Source: Tridacna crocea (taxonomy: Eukaryota > Mollusca > Bivalvia > Cardiida > Cardiidae). Taken from it: a stretch of 64,000 nt of DNA. The stretch spans positions 42,672,672-42,736,671 of the forward strand of contig OX031063.1 of NCBI GenBank assembly GCA_943736015.1, given 5' to 3'. The notes beneath the pieces are model-generated. The model saw only the letters and a list, made by a program, of their open reading frames with translations. It searched no databases and was not told the origin of the DNA. A program made the translations under genes and the position numbers. Position 1 is the first letter of the stretch. Every line of letters begins with the position of its first letter. Shown one piece after another: positions 45,719 to 55,997 of this stretch.

Positions 45719-46378
45719 TAACACTTTACCACACAATCCTTTTGAAAACATGGTGGGAAAAGGTGAAAGTGCTGGGAACCAGAATTTTCTCCTTTTCCCA
45801 CCATTACTTTCTACCCTTCCAATGGTGAACTTCTGTTTTTCAGACACTGTTCTTTTGTTGTCTGCAAAAGCTTAATAGTTAGGAAAGTCAAAAATTTTGT
45901 GGTTAGGAAAAGAGTTAGTCCTTCAAGACATAACAACTGTGATGCTAGTATTTAACCCATTACCACACAATCCCTACTTTTGACGCCCCTAAGAAAGAAG
46001 CCCTTAGAAAACATTGTGGGAAAAGGAGAAAATGCTGGTAACCAGCATTTTCTCCTTTTCCCACAATGTTTTCTACCCTTCAAAAAACAAATTCCAAATT
46101 TTCTGTCACTTTTATTTTGTCGTCTGCAAATGCTTCCAATTTGGACAAACCTAAAATATTGCCGTTTGGTAATGAGTTAAGGCTTGTCTAAATCGAATGC
46201 ATTTGCAGACGACAACACAAAAGTGTTTTATGAAGTGAAATTATGAAATTTGTTTTGTGAAGAGTAGAAAACAAGCAGGAAATGCTGGTTATGAGCATTT
46301 TTTCCTTTTCCCACAATGTTTGCTAAAGGCATCTTTCTCAGGGTTGTAAAAAGTAGGGATTGTGTGGTAATGTGTTAA
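45718..46378. mobile_element. Three family A MITEs
   Basis: 45718-45918 (plus, lacks part of its left arm), 45952-46180 (plus, close to consensus) and 46177-46378 (minus, lacks the first 20 or so bases). The last two share a TTAA. Confidence 0.85.
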
Positions 46379-46925
46379 AAACTTACCATGTGCATTTTCC
46401 TTTTAGATATGCTAGAAGTGCTAAACAATGTGGAAAAAGGTTTAGCCTTAAGCAGGTAACATAATCCATCCATTTTGTACAGGTACTATTTTCACTGGAT
46501 TTGCACAAACACTATTTTATATTATTATATGATTATCTATATATGCCCATCATATTAATATTTCCTCAAACTGATTGTCACAGCAATAACATCCAGGTGA
46601 ATCACCCACATACATGTATTGTCATTCAGTGCATGTACTTTCTGATGTATGTGTGTTTTAGGCCAGACTAGAATGTAGGCAGATCCGAAATCTGCCTAGA
46701 CCAAATAAGAATAATAATTTATAATTTTGTCCAGACCAAAAAAGATTGTTTTCTAAAAAATTTTTCATCACACTAATCCACATAAATTATGTGTACAACA
46801 GAGAAGTATTTTTGATTAAAGCAATTTATTTGATTTTTGCCACAATTACTTTGTTTTTCACATTTTTTTTTTCGCTAGAGTGCAAAACATTAAAAATTTA
46901 TTCTTACTGGGAACATCTTTTATTT
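46379..46925. other. No gene recognised
   Basis: AT-rich; GGCCAGACTAGAATGTAGGCAGAT at about 46660 and a related GTCTAGGCAGATTCCAGATC at about 47200 may be ends of an uncharacterised repeat around 46660-47220. Confidence 0.4.
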
Positions 46926-47066
46926 TCATCAGTATTTTCTCCTTTTCCCACAATGTTTTCTACCCATCACAAAACAATTTTCAAATTTTCAGTCATTTTT
47001 TTTTGTCATCTGCAAATGCTTTCAATTTGGACAAACCTAAAATTGTGTCATTTGGTAATGGGTTAT
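46926..47066 (+). repeat. Right-half family A fragment
   Basis: Starts inside the second hairpin arm (AGTATTTTCTCCTTTTCCC) and ends GGTAATGGGTTAT. The left arm is absent, as at 30060 and 30375. Confidence 0.8.
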
Positions 47067-47296
47067 GATAAATAAGATGACTTATATGTAGTCACACGAT
47101 ATTCATGGAGAATATATATTTCAAGTTGGTCTAGGTAGATTGTGGAGCTACCTAGCCAAACTGGAATCCTAATTCGGTTGAGACACAATTCCAGTTTGGT
47201 CTAGGCAGATTCCAGATCAAAGCACTTACACTTCACAAATATGTGTCCAACATACATGATATTAAAATGTGTATAAAAAGGTGGTAAACATTATAA

Positions 47297-47620
47297 TTAA
47301 CCCATTACCACACAATCCCTACTTTTGAGACCCTGAGAAAGAAGCCTTTAGAAAACATTGTGGGAAAAGGAGAAAATGCTGGTAACTAGCATTTTCTCCT
47401 TTTCCCACAATGTTTTCTACCCTTCACAAAACGATTTAAAATTTTCAATCACTTTTATTTTGTCATCTGCAAATGCTTTCGATTTGGTCAAACCTAAACT
47501 TTGTTGTTTGGTAATGAGTTAAAGGAGAAAATGCTGGTTACCAGCATTTTCTCCTTTTTTAAAAATGTTTTTGAAAGTCTTCTTTTCCAAGGTTGTGGAT
47601 ATTGTGTTTTGAAAGTTTAA
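47297..47620. mobile_element. Family A MITE plus an abutting fragment
   Basis: 47297-47522 (plus) is well preserved. 47519 to about 47620 (minus) begins directly at the hairpin (AAAGGAGAAAATGCTGG), so its left half is missing, and shares the TTAA. Confidence 0.85.
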
Positions 47621-48212
47621 CAAAGGAGAAAAATATTTGTTTTATAAATTTGCAATATTGGAGACATTTTAAAAGGAGAGAAATGAATGCACACTGGACT
47701 ATTATTGCTCTGAAGGAACAAAGTCCAAATGCATGCACAGTAGGTCTGCATGATAATGCGACATTTTTCTTACGCAAATTAATAATTTCCCAGAATTCCC
47801 ACCTTGGCAGAGCACTTCAAGTTCCGTGGTACTTTCACAGTTACATGTTATTTACTGTCAGTTTGTGCAAGAAGAAAAAGGAACGTATCCATATTACCAT
47901 TTGATCATTTACATTAATATGCTCATGACAAAAAGAAATGACATCAATTTACCTGACATAAATTATTCGAGCCAAATCTGTCTTTGGAAAAAATATTGTT
48001 TAAAAGCTTTTTTTGTCATTATACCTAGGCAGAATTGTGACAGTAGAAATTAATGATAAAAACATTGTTACTTTTCGGACATCTTTGATACAACAGTACA
48101 ATCAGATCTCCAACAACAGTACAATCAGATCTCCAACAACAGTACAATCAGGTATCCAACAATTAGAGCTTCAGACACGGGGTGATTAAAATTTGAAAGT
48201 ATTAATTGTTCT
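47621..48212. other. Unrecognised; 23-bp tandem triplicate
   Basis: CAACAGTACAATCAGATCTC-containing unit repeated three times at about 48091-48160. A 103-codon plus frame (47593-47904) has no recognisable domain or splice signals and starts inside a MITE fragment. Confidence 0.5.
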
Positions 48213-48290
48213 CCACTAAATCCTATGTTATGAGTACTCATTAGAATCGTCTCATCGAGACGATTCTAATGAGTATCCACAACATAGGGT
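48213..48290. repeat. Family D palindrome, best copy
   Basis: CCTATGTTATGAGTACTCAT-TAGAATCGTCTC then ATCGAGACGATTCTAATGAG-TATCCACAACATAGG; near-perfect inverted repeat. Confidence 0.8.
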
Positions 48291-48519
48291 CTGGAAGAGG
48301 TATAATAAATTTAGAATACCATAATTTCCTCTTATTTGGAGCTCTGGTACAGTGTAGTTTTAGAATGAATTTTAGGTCAGAAATAATTTGAAAAATAGTT
48401 CAGTATCTAAAAGAAACAGGCTGTACAAAGTCCTCAAAGTTGTCCAAGTCAAATCCTGAACATCAATTATTTTCAACCTATCTTAACCCTTTACCCCATA
48501 AGGCATTTCTATGGTATTT

Positions 48520-48748
48520 TTAACCTATTACCACACAATCCCTACTTTTGACGCCCCTGAGAAAGAAGCCTTTGGAAAACATTGTAGGAAAAAGAGAAAA
48601 TGCTGGTAACCAGCATTTTCTCCTTTTCCCGCAATGTTTTCTACCCTTCACAAAACAAATTAAAAATTTTCAGTCACTTTTATTTTGTCGTCTGCAGATG
48701 CTTTTAATTTGGACAAGTCCAAAAATTTGTCGTTTGGTAATGGGTTAA
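48520..48748 (+). mobile_element. Family A MITE nested in family B
   Basis: Flanked by TTAA at 48520-48523 and 48745-48748; the uninterrupted B copy reads GGTATCTCTAATTGACCC at the same place, so the TTAA was duplicated on insertion. Confidence 0.92.
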
Positions 48749-48824
48749 TTGACCCTAAATAACAGCAATGATGAAGCCCTTTCTTATGTGTATATGACAC
48801 CTTTTGATAGTGTAGAAAACATTG

Positions 48825-49082
48825 CATCCTCGGATACCCCGGGATCTCCCTATTTGCTACGCTACATCGACCCCTGGGACAATTAGTTGTATTTCCCTCG
48901 CTTTACCGCTGGCCGAATGCTGGCTTTTCATTGGTTCCATCATCATTTTGTGATGGGCGAGTGTACTGTACGCTATGACGTTTGGTATCGATTTTCGGCG
49001 ACGGATTCAAAGTTTTATCAGTCAATTGTCCCAGGGTCGATGTAGCGTAGCAAATAGGGAGATCCCGCGGTATCCGAGGATG
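48825..49082. mobile_element. MULE-like MITE, 258 bp, 9-bp target duplication
   Basis: AAAACATTG occurs at 48816-48824 and 49083-49091. The element starts CATCCTCGGATACC and ends GGTATCCGAGGATG, and the terminal inverted repeats continue for about 58 bp (TCTCCCTATTTGCTACGCTA) with one mismatch and one indel. Long inverted repeats with a 9-bp duplication point to Mutator-like elements, by known target size. No coding capacity; only copy in the window. Confidence 0.85.
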
Positions 49083-49203
49083 AAAACATTGTGGCAAAAG
49101 GTGAAATTGCTTGCCACAAGCAATTTCACCTTTTGCCACAATGTTTTCCAAAGTCTCCTTCAAGCAATGCGTAGAAATGGGTATCTATGGAGTAAAGGGT
49201 TAA

Positions 49204-49522
49204 AACATGCTACAAAACAAGTCATGTAATTCCTATGTTTACTTTTCACGCAAACAATGAATGCATAAAATCTGAATATACTCATTATGTTGCTAAGATC
49301 CAATAATTAACGAAACCACAGAATAATCATGACAAATTTCCACGATAAGGTTTCTGAATTTTAGAACTAATTCTAGATTTGTTACACATAATCTTTCTAA
49401 ATTTAGAAGTTCTTATCCATTAAGCATACACGGAGATAATACAAATATATTGGACCTGTTCGCAGATACCCAGCTATTCCAAATTTGTCAGGTTTGTTTG
49501 AACTTATCAATACCTAAGCAAA
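49204..49522. other. No gene recognised
   Basis: AT-rich spacer without repeats that I recognise. Confidence 0.35.
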
Positions 49523-49750
49523 TTAACCCTTTGTCAAACAATCCCATGTTTTAACACCACTGGGGAATCGGCTTTCAAAAACATGGGAAAAAAAAAGAAA
49601 ATAATGGTTACCAGTGTTTTCTCCTTTTTACATAATGATATCTATTAATTCAGAAACACAATTCATCTTTGGAGCTACATCTATCTGGTTGTCTGCAAAT
49701 GCTTTCAATATGGGAAAGTCTAAAATTTCACATGTGGTAAAGATTTTTAA
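49523..49750 (+). mobile_element. Family A TTAA MITE, diverged
   Basis: TTAACCCTTTGTCAAACAAT to GTGGTAAAGATTTTTAA. Hairpin arms partly lost. Confidence 0.75.
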
Positions 49751-49984
49751 ATCTCTTTCAAAATACATGTACAGCACAAATACATTTCCTTTCACAAACA
49801 CATTTTGGTCCAACAATCATTCTATCTAGTGTCCCAATTCAAAATTACAAATCTAGTAATCTCATTGCCCTTAACTCTCTGTCTTGTCCAATCAGGCAGC
49901 TACTATTGGAATTTAGAAATAGATTAAAATTCAGTTTATTGGTTGGTTAAAATAGTGCCTGACTTCTTTCATCCCATAGTTTAA

Positions 49985-50400
49985 CATATTTATTTTAAAA
50001 TGATTGAGAAACAATTCTTTTAACTTTAAACTAATTTTTCTTAATTCTACTTCCTTGGAACTAATACTCTGGCTGAATGTATGGAACTATCCAAACTCCT
50101 AAAGTTGACAGCCACTCATACCAGGTATCAAACTCCAGGCCCATTTTCACCAACCATTCTTAGGAACATTCTTTGTCTTATACTCCAGAATTTTGTATAC
50201 ATGTATTTGAAAGTAACACAACTTCTGATTGGCTCAACCAAATGGTTTAGCCTGAGTCAAAAGTTGTGTTACTTTCAAACCTTAAATATTTTGGAGAATA
50301 AGACAAAGAATATTTTCAAGAATGGCTGGTGGATACAGACATAGGACCTTATGGTAAAGAGGCTGACAATCCACCTCTTAACCATTGACACCACACCAAC
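49985..50400 (-). mobile_element. tRNA-derived SINE interrupted by family I
   Basis: Tail AAACATATTTATTTTAAAAT (complement) at the left, body TTCTACTTCCTTGGAACTA and CACTCATACCAGGTATCAAA, then after the insert the tRNA-like head AGGCTGACAATCCACCTCTT-AACCATTGACACC. Same family as 52155-52372. Confidence 0.75.
50141..50335. mobile_element. Family I palindromic element nested in a SINE
   Basis: About 85-bp arms: TTCACCAACCATTCTTAGGA, CATTCTTTGTCTTATACTCC, TTTGAAAGTAACACAACTTC, mirrored by AGTTGTGTTACTTTCAAACC, GGAGAATAAGACAAAGAATA and CAAGAATGGCTGGTGGA. Target duplication unclear (AGGCCC/AGGACC). Worn relatives at about 12270-12415 and 61948-61982. Confidence 0.75.
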
Positions 50401-50506
50401 TTAATGTTGCCAAATAAACCTAACACACACTTCCATTAGAGGTCAATGAGCCTCATAAGAGAAATACCAAGGTTGCTTTTATCCAAAATGTCATAGCAAA
50501 ACAGAC

Positions 50507-50567
50507 AGTGTAGATCAAAGATCAGACTGCACATTTTGTGAAGTCTAATCTTGATTTACACTGGCCT
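50507..50567. repeat. Family H short palindrome
   Basis: CAGTGTAGATCAAAGATCAG-ACTGCAC, then GTCTAATCTTGATTTACACT. Confidence 0.65.
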
Positions 50568-50972
50568 CAAAGCAAACTACAGGTATGGAAAGGCACTCTA
50601 CAGGTTGATTTGAATGTTTACCAGATCAGCTTTTTGAAATCGTTATAAGATAATTAATAAATATTATGTAATATTGCCTGTCAGTCAATGTACAGAGGCA
50701 AAACTACAACAAAACCATGACTATGAGACCTGCTTTAGCCGGCTATAAAGAACCAATAAATGGAAAAGGAAGAGAATTGAAAAAATTAAAAAGTAAAAAA
50801 ACTCCAAAATCAGAGTGCAAAATTGGAAGATACAGGAAAAGACAAATCATTTGTATATCTGTAACAACTTTTTGTTCCTTTCCTCACTGTGGTTTAAATG
50901 TTTACAACTACTGAGCCATTTATCTTGGTATTTGTTAAATAGCAGATGAATTTAATAAAAAAGTAAAGTCTT
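50568..50972. other. No gene supported; basic ORF
   Basis: A 65-codon plus frame (50717-50914) is lysine-rich (KGRELKKLKSKKTPK). It might be a coding remnant, but no splice sites or homologue are apparent. Confidence 0.3.
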
Positions 50973-51201
50973 TTAACTCTTTACCACACGACATAATTTT
51001 ACACAGGTCCAAATTGAAAGCATTTGCAGACGACAAAATGAATATTACTAAAGGACTGAGTTTTATTTTTGTAAGGGAAGAAAACGTAGTGGGAAAAGGA
51101 GAAATGCTGGTTACCAGCATTTTCTCCTTTTCCCACAATGTTTTCAAAAGGCTTCTTTCACAGGGGTGTTAAAAGTCGGGGATTGTGAGGTAAAGGATTA
51201 A
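50973..51201 (-). mobile_element. Family A TTAA MITE
   Basis: TTAACTCTTTACCACACGAC to GGTAAAGGATTAA. Abuts the next copy. Confidence 0.88.
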
Positions 51202-51375
51202 AAACCCAAGTGCCTTGAAAACACTGGGTACAAAAATGCTGAAATTCTCTGGCATTTTCCCATCTTCCACAATGTTTTCTACCCTACAACAGCAAAATTA
51301 TGTCATTTGAGCATATTCACTCTATCATCTGCAAAATTTTAATGCTTTCAGTTTGGACAAGGCTACAATTTTGTT

Positions 51376-51505
51376 AGTTTAAACATATTTATTTTACATC
51401 GATTGAGAAACAAGTTCTTACAACCGCTGCTCTACCTCTCAACCACGGACACCAACATCGCAGATAACATCGCTTCTCGGCTATTTGGCTAAGATCAAAA
51501 TGTAG
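51376..51505 (-). mobile_element. SINE-U2 snRNA chimeric retroposon, 12-bp duplication
   Basis: TACAATTTTGTT at 51364-51375 and 51506-51517 flanks 130 bp. Read on the minus strand: a U2-like segment in antisense, then GTGTCCGTGGTTGAGAGGTAG (tRNA-like head), then directly the SINE tail GTAAGAACTTGTTTCTCAAT-CGATGTAAAATAAATATG; most of the SINE body is missing. The perfect duplication shows a single retroposition event. Confidence 0.85.
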
Positions 51506-51507
51506 TA
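51469..51507 (+). pseudogene. U2 snRNA 5'-end fragment
   Basis: ATCGCTTCTCGGCTATTTGG-CTAAGATCAAAATGTAGTA matches the conserved first 38 or so nucleotides of U2 snRNA (which reads ATCGCTTCTCGGCCTTTTGG then CTAAGATCAAGTGTAGTA) with two substitutions and a one-base insertion with change near the end. It begins at U2 nucleotide 1. It is too short to be a gene and lies in opposite orientation to the SINE it is joined to. Confidence 0.85.
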
Positions 51508-51536
51508 CAATTTTGTTGTCTGGTACAAAAATAAAG

Positions 51537-51833
51537 CTAGCCCCACACCCCACTTTCACCCCCTCCCTTTTTTTTAATAATATTATCTTGTAGTAGAGTT
51601 CAGTATGTCACATGAAAAGAGTCCACAGTACAGACCTATCTCTAAGATCAAATTAACCGTATTATCTTCAAAGAGATTTCCAAAATAAAAATCCCTTAAG
51701 TTTCTTCTAAAACAAAACAAATCCCTGAGCACTGGCAGACATAATTATTGATAGCTTGGATTGACTTGGGCGATATCTTGAAAAAATTTTAGATTCCCAA
51801 TAAATTGAAATGAAGTTTCATGGACTACTTTTT
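51537..51833. other. No gene recognised
   Basis: Short spacer with a T-rich run; nothing recognisable. Confidence 0.35.
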
Positions 51834-52049
51834 TTAACCCTTTACCAAACAATCCCTGGTTTTACGACCCTCAGATGGAAGCCCTTTGAAAACATTGCGG
51901 GAAAAGGAGAAAATGCTGGTTCCCAGCATTTTCTCCTTTTCCCACCATGTTTTCTAACCTGCTCGAAAGAATGTCAATATTTAATTTGTCGTCTGCAAGT
52001 ACTTTCAATATGGACCAGTCTAAAACTTTGTCGTTTGGAAAAGGGTTAA
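51834..52049 (+). mobile_element. Family A TTAA MITE
   Basis: TTAACCCTTTACCAAACAAT to GGAAAAGGGTTAA; hairpin centre GCTGGTTCCCAGC, arms otherwise paired. Confidence 0.9.
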
Positions 52050-52154
52050 ATGCCTTGAGAAGATAATTCAACCAGTGTCAAAGAGTCAAAAGCTTCTTGA
52101 TCCAGTTTAGTGCCACACAAGACTGGCACAAAATTAATATAAGCTATGCTTTTG

Positions 52155-52372
52155 GTTTAAACATATTTATTTTACATCGATTGAGAAACAAGTTCTTACA
52201 ACTTAAACTAATCTCTCTCGATTCTGCTTCCTGGGAACTACACCAGTACTCGCGCCGAATGTGTGGGCCAATGAAAAATCCCAAAGTTGACACCCACTCC
52301 CGGGTATTGAATTCAGGACCTTTAGGTTACGAAGCCAACGCTCTACCTCACGACCACAGACAACACAAATAC
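52155..52372 (-). mobile_element. tRNA-derived SINE, full-length reference copy
   Basis: On the minus strand: GTTGTCTGTGGTCGTGAGGT-AGAGCGTTGG (A box), CTTCGTAA anticodon-like loop, GAATTCAATACCCGGGAG (B box), body CAACTTTGGGATTTTTCATT and GCAGAATCGAGAGAGATTAG, tail GTAAGAACTTGTTTCTCAAT-CGATGTAAAATAAATATG. Relatives at 31383, 45508, 49985 and 51376. Confidence 0.88.
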
Positions 52373-52412
52373 CAGCCCATGAAAAGAGGCATTGGGACAC
52401 TTGCATAACAAA

Positions 52413-52512
52413 TTACCACTCAATCCCTACTTTTGACGCCCCTGGAAAAGAAGCCTTTTGAAAACATTGTGGGAAAAGGAGAAAATGCTGGTAAATGTTT
52501 TCTATCTAATCA
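52413..52512 (+). repeat. Family A fragment with collapsed hairpin
   Basis: CAAATTACCACTCAATCCCT to GAGAAAATGCTGGTAA, then straight into ATGTTTTCTAT: the whole second hairpin arm is deleted, and the right half is absent. Confidence 0.75.
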
Positions 52513-52534
52513 ATTAACTTTTAATTATAAAATG

Positions 52535-52770
52535 AACACAAGCTTTCGGTGGTACAACCGCCTTCTTCAAGTGTGATCCTGTGATAGAATGCCTGCAGTA
52601 ATGTTCAGTTGTTTACGCAACGTCAAGGTAATGTTGACGTCACGTAAACAACTAATACAAAGTCCCGGGATGAAGTCGTTGCAGCTTTCATCCCGCCAAA
52701 TGGGCCTGATTTCGGCAAGCCATATAACTATGGATCCATACGAATTCAGTTTGTCTGACAACTGACTGAA
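52535..52770 (-). repeat. Possible Penelope-like element terminal remnant
   Basis: AACACAAGCTTTCGGTGGTA-CAACCGCCTTCTTCAAG resembles the CTTTCGG..CGCCTTCTTCA motif I associate with terminal parts of Penelope-like retroelements. No reverse transcriptase or GIY-YIG coding is visible. Tentative. Confidence 0.3.
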
Positions 52771-53237
52771 TCATGAGGTAGAATGGTCCTTGGCATAGCT
52801 GAAAATTTAGTAATAGCAAACATTATCAACCCAGGTCTGCACAGTTGCACAAACTGACAATGGCTGATACTCTTTGCAGAATATATTACATCACTTTTTC
52901 ACAGAAAATGGCTTATGTATCAGCATTTCCTCCTTTTCTTTTCCACAATGTTTTCAAAAGTTTTTTTTTTCTCTGTGTCACAAAAACCAAAGAGTTAAAC
53001 GATAATCCCAACATTTGTATCCAAGTCAAAATCTGTTTCATGATATGGTCAATTTTAAAAAAAAACTTTGCTCCATGAAAACTTCCTCCTATCCAAACAG
53101 TCATGCTTAAAGGGATTCTTATCAAGATGAAACAATCATGCTTACAGAAAGAAATAAGCCTAATGGATTTGTCTCCCTTGGGTAAATTGTTGGTTCAGAT
53201 TAACATTTCCGCTGGAAGATTTTATTGTTTGCAGAAT
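52771..53237. other. Decayed A hairpin, otherwise unrecognised
   Basis: CAGCATTTCCTCCTTTTC-TTTTCCACAATGTTTTC at about 52921-52955 is a family A right-arm relic. Confidence 0.4.
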
Positions 53238-53841
53238 TTTAAACCTTTTCAGAACGCCAAACTTTAGATTGGTCCTAATTGAAAGCACTTGCAGGCAATA
53301 AAATAAATGTATCTGAAAAATCGGAATTTGTTTCCAACTTGCTAAAGTTAGCTCTTTCGCACAATGACAAAATTTAAGCATATGGAAAGCATAAGCAGGT
53401 GGATTATCAAATGTTACCCAAATCATAAAATTAGTCTTTCAAAGGGTAGAAAATGTTGTAGGAGAAGGAAAAAACCATGGTTACCAGCATTTTCTTCTTT
53501 TCTAGAAATGTTTTCAAAAGGCTTCTATCTCAGGGTCTTAAAAACCTGGTATTGTTTGGTAAAGGGTTAAGTTAGCCTAGAAAGAAGATTACTGTCATCT
53601 CATGGTACCTTTTGTCTTTGGCATTTAACTCTTTACTAAAGGGTCCAAACTTTCAATAACCCTGGGGAATGGGTCATTTGAAAATAATGTTGGAAAAGAA
53701 GTAAATGCTGATAAGCAGCATTTCATTTTTTACCACAGTATTTCCTACCCTTTGAAAGACTAATTGTATATTTTGAGTAACATTTGATATGCTGCCTGCT
53801 AACGCTTTCCACTCACAATTTTTCATGTGTTAAAGCGCTAA
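53238..53841. mobile_element. Family A fragments and two copies
   Basis: A left half (about 53238-53345, minus), a near-complete copy 53348-53570 (minus, TTAG/TTAA flanks) and 53625-53841 (plus, diverged; arms TAAATGCTGATAAGCAGCAT). Confidence 0.7.
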
Positions 53842-53853
53842 CTTTTGCACACT

Positions 53854-53918
53854 GGACAGTGCAGATCAGAGATCAGACTGCATGTTTGTACAATCTGATC
53901 TTGATATACACTAGTTAT
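53854..53918. repeat. Family H short palindrome
   Basis: CACTGGACAGTGCAGATCAG-AGATCAGACTGCA, then CAATCTGATCTTGATATACACT. Confidence 0.65.
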
Positions 53919-54064
53919 GAAGACAACTGTGGTCATAAAAGGCATCAACAGACAAAAACAGCCATATTTGAGAAAAAATTCAATAAGTGACAAGAATAGA
54001 AATAATTGCACTTACACGGATTGACATATTTTTCAAAACTGTTATTCTAATCATTTATAAAATA

Positions 54065-54150
54065 CAGCATTTTCTCCTTTTCACACCATGTTTGTAGAAG
54101 CCTTCTGCCCCAGGGTCATTAAAAGTTGGGATGGTACAGTAAAGGGTTAA
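54065..54150 (-). repeat. Right-half family A fragment
   Basis: Begins at CAGCATTTTCTCCTTTTC and ends CAGTAAAGGGTTAA, 56 bp beyond the end of the 498-codon exon. It lies in the intron downstream of that exon. Confidence 0.75.
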
Positions 54151-54205
54151 AGAGCATATATTTTTAAGTAAATGCCAGGTTGTTTGAACACAGATCAAGA
54201 CTTAC

Positions 54206-55699
54206 CTTTATATCTGGTATCTTTGCTGGCTGCCCTTCGATAACTGCTCTTGAGGGTCTAGGAGAATATTGGAAATCAGGTCTCGTCTTTATTCCAATTC
54301 TTTTATGCGTCTTCTGTAAGGAAGCAAATCTATCTCTGTTTCTAGAGAAAGAGGAATTTCCTGTTCCCATTCTAATATTAAAGCTTTGGCTTCGTCTTAG
54401 TCTCTCATTTATCCTTGCTGATTTTAATCTCAGAAGAGTTAGATCCCTTGTCAAGGTGGAATTCTGGCTTGGACCATATTGATCAGAACAGAACTTCTTG
54501 TGCATTTCATCCAAAAGAGATTTGCCTGTGAGAGGTTTTGGGTCTATTTCTGAATCAGATTTGTCCACATTAAGACTGCTGTTTGAAAACCCAACTTCTC
54601 CATCAATTCTAACATCAGGCCCATAATGCATTGACCAATTTAAATTTGTTGTCCCATGCCAAGTCCTTGCTTGTTGAGGGTCCATTAATAAAGGCTCCAA
54701 ATGAAGTTCTGGTACAGCCAAGGTCTCCATAGAAATATTTTTACCTTGATTACTTTCATACACTTTTGCTTTCCTGTCAGGGCTACCTGTGATGGAACTC
54801 GAGTTTCTCCGTTCCATTCTGGAGGCATTTCGGCGCATTAGAACTGGACTTAGCGAATTCACCATGACCTGAAAGTCTGAGGAGTCTTCAGATAAAGGTT
54901 TCACCTTCTCTGAAGATGACTGTAGCTTTTCAAAAAATTTCTCACCATTAAGTTTCACTAGAAAATTATCATTAATACTAGCTGGCATATCTGTATAATC
55001 AGTAGATTTACTCTTGGTATGTTTAGCAGTTTTCATTGAGTAATCTGACTGAGCAACAGCTGGATTTGGTTTCAGCTTGTCTGGCTTTTCTTCAAGGATT
55101 CTCATTTGAACTGATTCATTTTGCTTATTAAAAGATGGATATTTTAATTGTTCGTTCCCAGATTTATAAATCAGGGTGTTATCATATTCAGTGGTTTGTT
55201 TATTCTGATACCTGAAATTTTCCACTAATTTGTACGACTCTAAAAATTCCATCATGTCCCTAGACTTTCTCTTATCTTTCAATGAATTAGCACCAGTCTG
55301 ATTGCTCACATATTTATTCAACATTTTCTTCTGCTGAGCACTTTTGTTTCTCATATTGTTTTTCATAATACCTTTAACATCTACCTGTTTACGGGTCATT
55401 TCAAAATCTGGCTTTAGGTATATGTTTTTAGCAATCCTTTTATCAATGTCTTTTTGTCTTCTATCAGAGACCGACATGGTTGTCTGTCGATCTCTTTTTG
55501 TCACTTTACACTTTAGTATGCTTGTGATCAATTGTTCAGTTGTGTGAGGGGAAGGTGGGGGTGGGGTCTCTGGTGCAGTAATATGTTTCTTTAGCCCCAT
55601 TGGTTTGTTGATCTTAACCCTTGGTGGTATCATAGGGACACCTGGATCCCAGACTATGGTCTCTTGCATGTTTACCTTGCTGACAGAACCATCTTTTAG
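54206..55699 (-). CDS. Large internal exon of an unrecognised protein (498 codons)
   Basis: An open frame of 1,494 nt on the minus strand, bounded by the acceptor TTGTTTCAG| at 55700 and the donor AAAG|GTAAGT at 54206/54205. Both introns are phase 0 if the open frame is used. The frame runs into the flanking introns at each side, so the ATG at 55711 and the stop at 54164 are not the true ends. The encoded part starts LKDGSVSKVNMQETIVWDPG, has a PPPP run at exon residues 46-49, a long lysine/arginine-rich and probably disordered middle, clusters such as RRNASRMERRNSSS, and a basic end. No signal peptide, membrane segment or known domain is visible. Codon use and GC are above the surroundings, and no repeat overlaps the exon. 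Probably an intracellular, disordered scaffold-type protein; the identity is unknown. Other exons were not found. Confidence 0.85.
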
Positions 55700-55782
55700 C
55701 TGAAACAACATAGAAACTTTGTTAGGTAGACATCTAAACTCGGGAAACTATTCATTTGTAAGCACTGTATTATTGTTGTAGC

Positions 55783-55997
55783 AAATAACAAAATATTGGG
55801 CTTGACTAAAATCAGAACATTTGCAGATGACAATTCAGATGTGCCTGAAATGATGGAGTTTGTCTTCAATAAAGTAGAAAAAATTGTGGGAAAAGGAGAA
55901 AATACTGGTTACCAATATTTTATCCTTTTCCACTATGTTTTCATAGGGCTTCTTCCTCAGGGTAGTTCAAACTTGGTATTGTGTAATAAAGGGTTTT
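55783..55997 (-). mobile_element. Family A MITE in the intron upstream of the large exon
   Basis: GCAAATAACAAAATATTGGG, CATTTGCAGATGACAATTC, hairpin arms AATACTGGTTACCAATATT (both changed together) and right end TGTGTAATAAAGGG. Confidence 0.75.

Larger units (their letters stand above)
48483..49203 (+). mobile_element. Family B TTAA MITE with two nested elements
   Basis: TTAACCCTTTACCCCATAAG at the left, hairpin AAAAGGTGAAATTGCTTGCC-ACAAGCAATTTCACCTTTT, and GAGTAAAGGGTTAA at the right. A family A copy sits at an internal TTAA and a MULE-like MITE sits at AAAACATTG. The comparison copy is 57607-57835. Confidence 0.9.
51198..51536 (+). mobile_element. Diverged family A copy carrying a chimeric SINE
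   Basis: GTGCCTTGAAAACACTGG, worn hairpin, CCACAATGTTTTCTACCC, TGCTTTCAGTTTGGACAAGG-CTACAATTTTGTT, then the insert, then GTTGTCTGGTACAAA. Left TTAA is shared with the preceding copy. Confidence 0.7.

Noticed and set aside
47593..47904. 103-codon plus-strand frame
   Set aside because: Starts in a family A fragment, and no domain, conserved motif or intron signal is visible.
50717..50914. Lysine-rich 65-codon plus-strand frame
   Set aside because: Composition explained by A-rich DNA; no splice signals or family features.
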